A stretch of DNA of 8,191 nt from DAIUCA01 sp964613675 (GTDB lineage: Bacteria > Pseudomonadota > Gammaproteobacteria > Competibacterales > Competibacteraceae). The position numbers and the translations under genes are program-made. The stretch is taken from positions 1 through 8,191 of the forward strand of contig CAZTIH010000116.1 of NCBI GenBank assembly GCA_964613675.1, in the 5' to 3' direction. Of the stretch, positions 5,108 through 8,191 are shown one piece after another (within the stretch, counting starts at the first letter, position 1; each line of letters begins with the position of its first letter). Under the pieces are notes generated by a model. That model made no database searches. It had not been told where the DNA came from and was given only the letters and a program-made list of their open reading frames with translations.

Positions 5108-8041
5108 TCAATGAGTCTCCCCACTTAAGCGGATGACCGAATGGCTGCGTAAACTCTGTGCAGCAGTGCCCTCGGGTTCGTGGGGCTGGGCTAAGGGCAA
5201 GGTGAAGAAAAAAACCGCCCCCCCTTCCTCATGATTAAATGCCCCTAACTGTCCTTGATGCGCCTCGATAATCGAACGGCTAATGGGCAATCCCAATCCC
5301 ATCCCATTGCCTTTAGTCGTGAAGAAAGGTTCGAGCAGTGCTGCTAATCCCCCATCGGGTAAGCCAGGGCCTTGATCTCGAACCGTTAATCGGGCCCGTT
5401 GACCCTCCATGCCAATCCCAATTTCAATTTCCCCTTGAGATTTTCCCGTTTGGGACGCTGCTTCGGTCGCATTGCGCAGAAAGTTGAGAATGACCTGTTG
5501 TAACTGGATGGGATCCACCCGAACCGCCAACGGGGTGGGCGAATAGTGAATCTTGACCGTAAAGCGTTCCCCCCCTGTCAAAAATAAATTAACGGCTTCT
5601 TTGGCCAACGCATTTAAGTTACGCCGCTCAAATCCGCCATTTCCCCGTCGGCCAAAGCCACGCAGTCGCTGAATGACCGTGCCGGCGCGCTGGGCCTGTA
5701 AACTAATTTTGTCGAGGACCTCCAGCAGTTCATCGACTTGAAATTGCCCACTGGCAATTAGGCGACGACACGCTTGCGCATAGGTATTGATGGCGGTTAA
5801 CGGCTGACTGGTTTCGTGAGCAATGCCCGACGCCATCTCGCCCATCGTATGAATGCGGGTCATGTGGGCGAGGCGTTCTCGATGGGCCGCCGCTTCGGCT
5901 TCGGCCTTGATTTGGGCGGTACGGTCTTCCATCAAACTCACCACCATTGCCGGAGCGCCCGCCGCATCGTGGACGAGGCCCGCGCGCAACATCGCATGTA
6001 CCACCGAACCGTTCCGATGGCGATACCGCTTGTGTTGCTGATAGGCCTTAATTTCCCCACTCACCAGACGGGCAAATAAGGTTGCACTGTCACCGCGATC
6101 GGCTTCATCGGTCACGTCGTTAAAATGCAATCGCCGCATTTCCCCTTCGCTGTAGCCCAACGAGGTACAAAACGCATGGTTCACCCGTAGCCAGTACCCC
6201 CGCAGATCGACCACCGCCATGCCCAATGGGGCGTATTGAAAGGTGAGATGCCATTCTTCTTCGCGTTGACGCAGTTGCTCTTCAATGCGACGTCGTTCGG
6301 TCACATCCTCCCCCGAACTCAAAATGCCGTTGATATGGCCTTGGTCGTCTCGCAACAGCGCGTTCCGCCATGCAATTAGGCGCTGTTCTCCCGAGCGCGT
6401 AACGACCAGATTCTCAAAGTAATCGGGTTCCTGTAACGCCCCCTTCAACAGGGCTTGAAACCGATTCATGACGCGGGCGCGTTGGGGTTCGGGGATACAT
6501 TGAGTGAACCAATCTTTCCCCAAAAGCGTGTTTTTGTCGTACTGCAACAAGCGATACGCCCAATCATTGGCAAATTGAATCTGGCCTTCGCGGTCAAGCA
6601 CCAACAGCGCCACTTGAGCGACTTGTACATACCGTTGCCAGCGGTCGCGGGCGGTTTGCAATGCCTGTTCGGCGGCTTTTGCGTGGGTCATGTCGGTTTG
6701 GATGCCGATGTAATGGGTGATGACGTCGTTGTCCGTCACCGGCGAGAGCGCTAATTCGTTCCAAAATCGGTCCCCGTTACGCCGCTCGTTGATCAGAAGG
6801 ACGCGACAGCTTTCACCGCGTCGCAGCGTTTCTCGAATGATATGTCGCGCATTGTCGTTGAACGGATCCGCCACCTGCAAAAAACGACAGTTTCGGCCAA
6901 TCACCTCGTGGCGCGAATACCCAGTCATCTGCTCAAACGCTTGGTTGCAATAGATCATCGGATCATCGGGTAAACGGTGATCGGCAATGACAACGCCGTT
7001 ATTGGCAGCCTCTAAACAGCGTTCCCGCAATAACAGTCTTTCTTCCATTTGCTTGCGGATAGTGATGTCGCGCAGGGTTGCCCGACAGTATCGACGGCCT
7101 CGTTGTTTGACCGGTCCGGTCGCGTTCAGGCTGAAGATCCGCAGTTGTCCTTGGCCATCTCGCAACCAAATCTCCACCCCTGTGATGCTGTGATGCTGTT
7201 CGCAATGTTGGAGCGCATTCGCCAACACGAGACTGCTCGTGGGCAATAACCACTCCGTAAAGAGGCGGCCCACCAGCTCGCGTCGGGGAAGGTTGAGCAA
7301 TTTAGTCAGCGTTTCGTTGTTGCTCCCAATCGCACTATTTTCGATGTCCAGATTGAGGAAGGCGTCGGGCGCTTGGTGGTACAAATCATGGTATCGCCGC
7401 CGCGAACGACTCAACGCCCGTCGTAATCGCAACTCCCGTTCGTGCGCCCCCGTCACGCGCAGGGCGACTTGATCCAAGGCGCGGGCCAGTTGAGCAAGTT
7501 CATCTCGTCCAGTAAATTTCAGGGCTGTAGTGGGACGGTAATGCTGCAAGCGACTGAGCATTTGACGCAGCCGTTTAAGGCGTTCATCAAAGTGGTAGTT
7601 CAGCCAAAGGTGGCCCCCAAAAAACACGAGTAGCGCCATCACCAACGACACCGCCCAAATTAAATGGCGTTGGTGGGCGATGACCTGGGTGAGGCGATCA
7701 AGGTCGTGACAAGCGATTTTGGTTAACCCCTCTCGATGGATACGGGTGAATCGCACGGTTTGTTGACGGGTTTGAATCGTGCCTTGAGAGGGTTCGCCAT
7801 TAAATAATGTCATTAACTCGTCGCGCCGCAGTAAACACGCATTGGTGTAGAACTGGGTGTCGCTGAGGGGCAGACAAGCGTTGTTGTCGAGGCGACAGTC
7901 CATCGCTAGGTGGGTGAGATAATGGTCGAGGGTTTGAAGCTGCAACGAATAGAGGTTTTGGCTACTCCATAATCCGACGACAAATCCCCCGAGCAGCCAC
8001 GGCATGACCCAAAGTGCTAAAATTTTACTGTGTAAATTCAT
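5108..8041 (-). CDS. Membrane-bound multi-PAS/LOV sensor histidine kinase (putative blue-light receptor)
   Basis: 977 residues from ATG at 8041. Domains: membrane segment (about 3-25); periplasmic domain (26-125) with Cys 49, 56, 69 and 111; second membrane segment (126-147); HAMP (148-202); PAS (212-329); LOV (337-454); PAS (462-585); PAS (590-712); DHp with GIAHETSQPL, phospho-acceptor H742; ATPase (about 837-952) with NFLRNATEA (N857), RDQGPG (D889), EPFFTTKG and GMGLGL. The LOV domain has the diagnostic GRNCRFLQ with flavin-adduct Cys385, NxxFWNELxLSP and THYIGIQTD, all as in photoactive LOV proteins. The kinase core is of the FixL/DctB type and looks fully active; no receiver domain is attached, so a separate response regulator is expected. 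A longer frame to 8170 exists, but it would overlap the divergent CRP/FNR gene and place basic, unrelated residues before the membrane segment, so 8041 is preferred. The 3' end converges on tRNA-Ser with 7 bp between. Architecture is confident; ligands of the other PAS domains and the periplasmic signal are unknown. Confidence 0.93.
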   Translation of the reverse strand: MNLHSKILALWVMPWLLGGFVVGLWSSQNLYSLQLQTLDHYLTHLAMDCRLDNNACLPLSDTQFYTNACLLRRDELMTLFNGEPSQGTIQTRQQTVRFTRIHREGLTKIACHDLDRLTQVIAHQRHLIWAVSLVMALLVFFGGHLWLNYHFDERLKRLRQMLSRLQHYRPTTALKFTGRDELAQLARALDQVALRVTGAHERELRLRRALSRSRRRYHDLYHQAPDAFLNLDIENSAIGSNNETLTKLLNLPRRELVGRLFTEWLLPTSSLVLANALQHCEQHHSITGVEIWLRDGQGQLRIFSLNATGPVKQRGRRYCRATLRDITIRKQMEERLLLRERCLEAANNGVVIADHRLPDDPMIYCNQAFEQMTGYSRHEVIGRNCRFLQVADPFNDNARHIIRETLRRGESCRVLLINERRNGDRFWNELALSPVTDNDVITHYIGIQTDMTHAKAAEQALQTARDRWQRYVQVAQVALLVLDREGQIQFANDWAYRLLQYDKNTLLGKDWFTQCIPEPQRARVMNRFQALLKGALQEPDYFENLVVTRSGEQRLIAWRNALLRDDQGHINGILSSGEDVTERRRIEEQLRQREEEWHLTFQYAPLGMAVVDLRGYWLRVNHAFCTSLGYSEGEMRRLHFNDVTDEADRGDSATLFARLVSGEIKAYQQHKRYRHRNGSVVHAMLRAGLVHDAAGAPAMVVSLMEDRTAQIKAEAEAAAHRERLAHMTRIHTMGEMASGIAHETSQPLTAINTYAQACRRLIASGQFQVDELLEVLDKISLQAQRAGTVIQRLRGFGRRGNGGFERRNLNALAKEAVNLFLTGGERFTVKIHYSPTPLAVRVDPIQLQQVILNFLRNATEAASQTGKSQGEIEIGIGMEGQRARLTVRDQGPGLPDGGLAALLEPFFTTKGNGMGLGLPISRSIIEAHQGQLGAFNHEEGGAVFFFTLPLAQPHEPEGTAAQSLRSHSVIRLSGETH

Positions 8042-8053
8042 GGGGTTATCTCG
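8042..8053. promoter_or_regulatory. 12-bp divergent gap between the LOV kinase and CRP/FNR-like gene starts
   Basis: Only 12 bp separate the two opposing ATG codons. GGGG at 8042-8045 may serve as a weak Shine-Dalgarno for the plus-strand gene, eight bases from its ATG; on the minus strand GAGA lies eight bases before the kinase ATG. There is no room for promoters, so each gene's promoter would have to lie inside the other's coding sequence, unless one of the starts is really further downstream. Confidence 0.45.
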
Positions 8054-8191
8054 ATGAACGGCGATGAAAAACCGGAAGAATCCACATGGCGAGGGGTATT
8101 GGCGTCGGCGGGTCGTGTGCCATTGCAAGCAGGCCAGCTGGCCTTTCCGATCGGGGCACCTTGTCAGCATTACCTGCTGTTGGAGCAGGGT
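8054..8191 (+). CDS. CRP/FNR-family transcriptional regulator (N-terminus only, cut by window edge)
   Basis: An open plus-strand frame begins at ATG 8054 and runs off the window after 46 codons; an in-frame TAA at 8033 rules out an upstream extension. The visible part reads WRGVLASAGRVPLQAGQ, then LAFPIGAPCQHYLLLEQG. It matches the start of the cNMP-binding-like sensory beta-roll of CRP/FNR regulators (pattern: hydrophobic helix, basic/Leu strand, AG, F-x-x-G-xPC-xx-YLLL-x-G). The DNA-binding helix-turn-helix lies outside the window, so the subfamily (CRP, FNR, FixK, Dnr) cannot be decided; no N-terminal Fe-S cysteine cluster of FNR type is seen in this part, the only Cys being in the PC motif. 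The gene is divergent from the LOV kinase, 12 bp away, suggesting a functional link. The family call rests on a short segment. Confidence 0.65.
   Translation, partial: MNGDEKPEESTWRGVLASAGRVPLQAGQLAFPIGAPCQHYLLLEQG

Noticed and set aside
5104..5111. TTGATCAA palindrome resembling an FNR/CRP half-site pair.
   Set aside because: It lacks the four-base spacer of FNR-type boxes and sits over the kinase stop codon, not in a promoter.
5816..6079. Open frames on the plus strand opposite the LOV kinase, and likewise opposite the degenerate kinase (for example 2522-2836).
   Set aside because: Their translations show no recognisable domain and they lie entirely antisense to strongly supported genes.
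8042..8170. N-terminal extension of the LOV kinase to the ATG at 8170 (43 extra residues).
   Set aside because: It would completely overlap the divergent CRP/FNR-like reading frame, and it puts a basic, Cys/Arg-rich stretch before a membrane segment that begins naturally just after the ATG at 8041.
1..8191. CRISPR arrays, insertion sequences, integrase or attachment-site signatures, including at the tRNA-Ser 3' end.
   Set aside because: No regularly spaced repeats, transposase or integrase motifs, or duplicated tRNA end were found; the tRNA is followed directly by the kinase gene.

Overview
The window reads as chromosomal DNA of a Pseudomonadota bacterium, most likely a gammaproteobacterium of moderate G+C. 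The basis is the compact gene layout, a human/proteobacterial-type EtfBA pair, a DUF294 nucleotidyltransferase with cNMP/CBS domains, a BarA/GacS-like protein scaffold and a FixL/DctB-type histidine kinase. The genus cannot be named from sequence reading alone. Nothing looks like a transposon, phage, CRISPR array or integron; this is a signalling-rich stretch around two housekeeping loci.

Layout. (1) Positions 3-1412, minus strand: a cNMP-like/CBS/DUF294 nucleotidyltransferase whose C-terminus runs off the left edge. (2) 1458-2993, minus: a 511-residue membrane-anchored protein that keeps the overall plan of a hybrid histidine kinase (DHp, ATPase, two receiver-like domains) but has lost nearly every catalytic residue. 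It lies 45 bp upstream of (1), so the two probably form an operon. (3) 2994-3265: a 272-bp A+T-rich divergent intergenic region with promoter candidates in both directions and several short palindromes and repeats. (4) 3266-4956, plus: etfB and etfA, overlapping by ATGA. (5) 5014-5100, plus: tRNA-Ser(TGA) without an encoded CCA. (6) 5108-8041, minus: a 977-residue sensor histidine kinase with two membrane segments, a cysteine-bearing periplasmic domain, HAMP, four PAS-type domains and an intact kinase core. The second PAS is a canonical blue-light LOV domain. (7) 8054 to the right edge, plus: the N-terminus of a CRP/FNR-family regulator, starting 12 bp from the kinase start on the opposite strand.

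How the parts may work together. EtfB/EtfA form the FAD-containing electron carrier that takes electrons from acyl-CoA and related dehydrogenases; its quinone oxidoreductase partner is not here. The LOV kinase could couple blue light plus a periplasmic cue to phosphorylation of a response regulator outside the window, and the abutting CRP/FNR gene is a natural candidate for its regulatory circuit. The degenerate kinase and the DUF294 protein look like a separate module of non-canonical signalling proteins. The most unusual items are the catalytically dead hybrid-kinase scaffold (1458-2993), the LOV kinase with its four-cysteine periplasmic domain, and the hairpin over the DUF294 ribosome-binding site.
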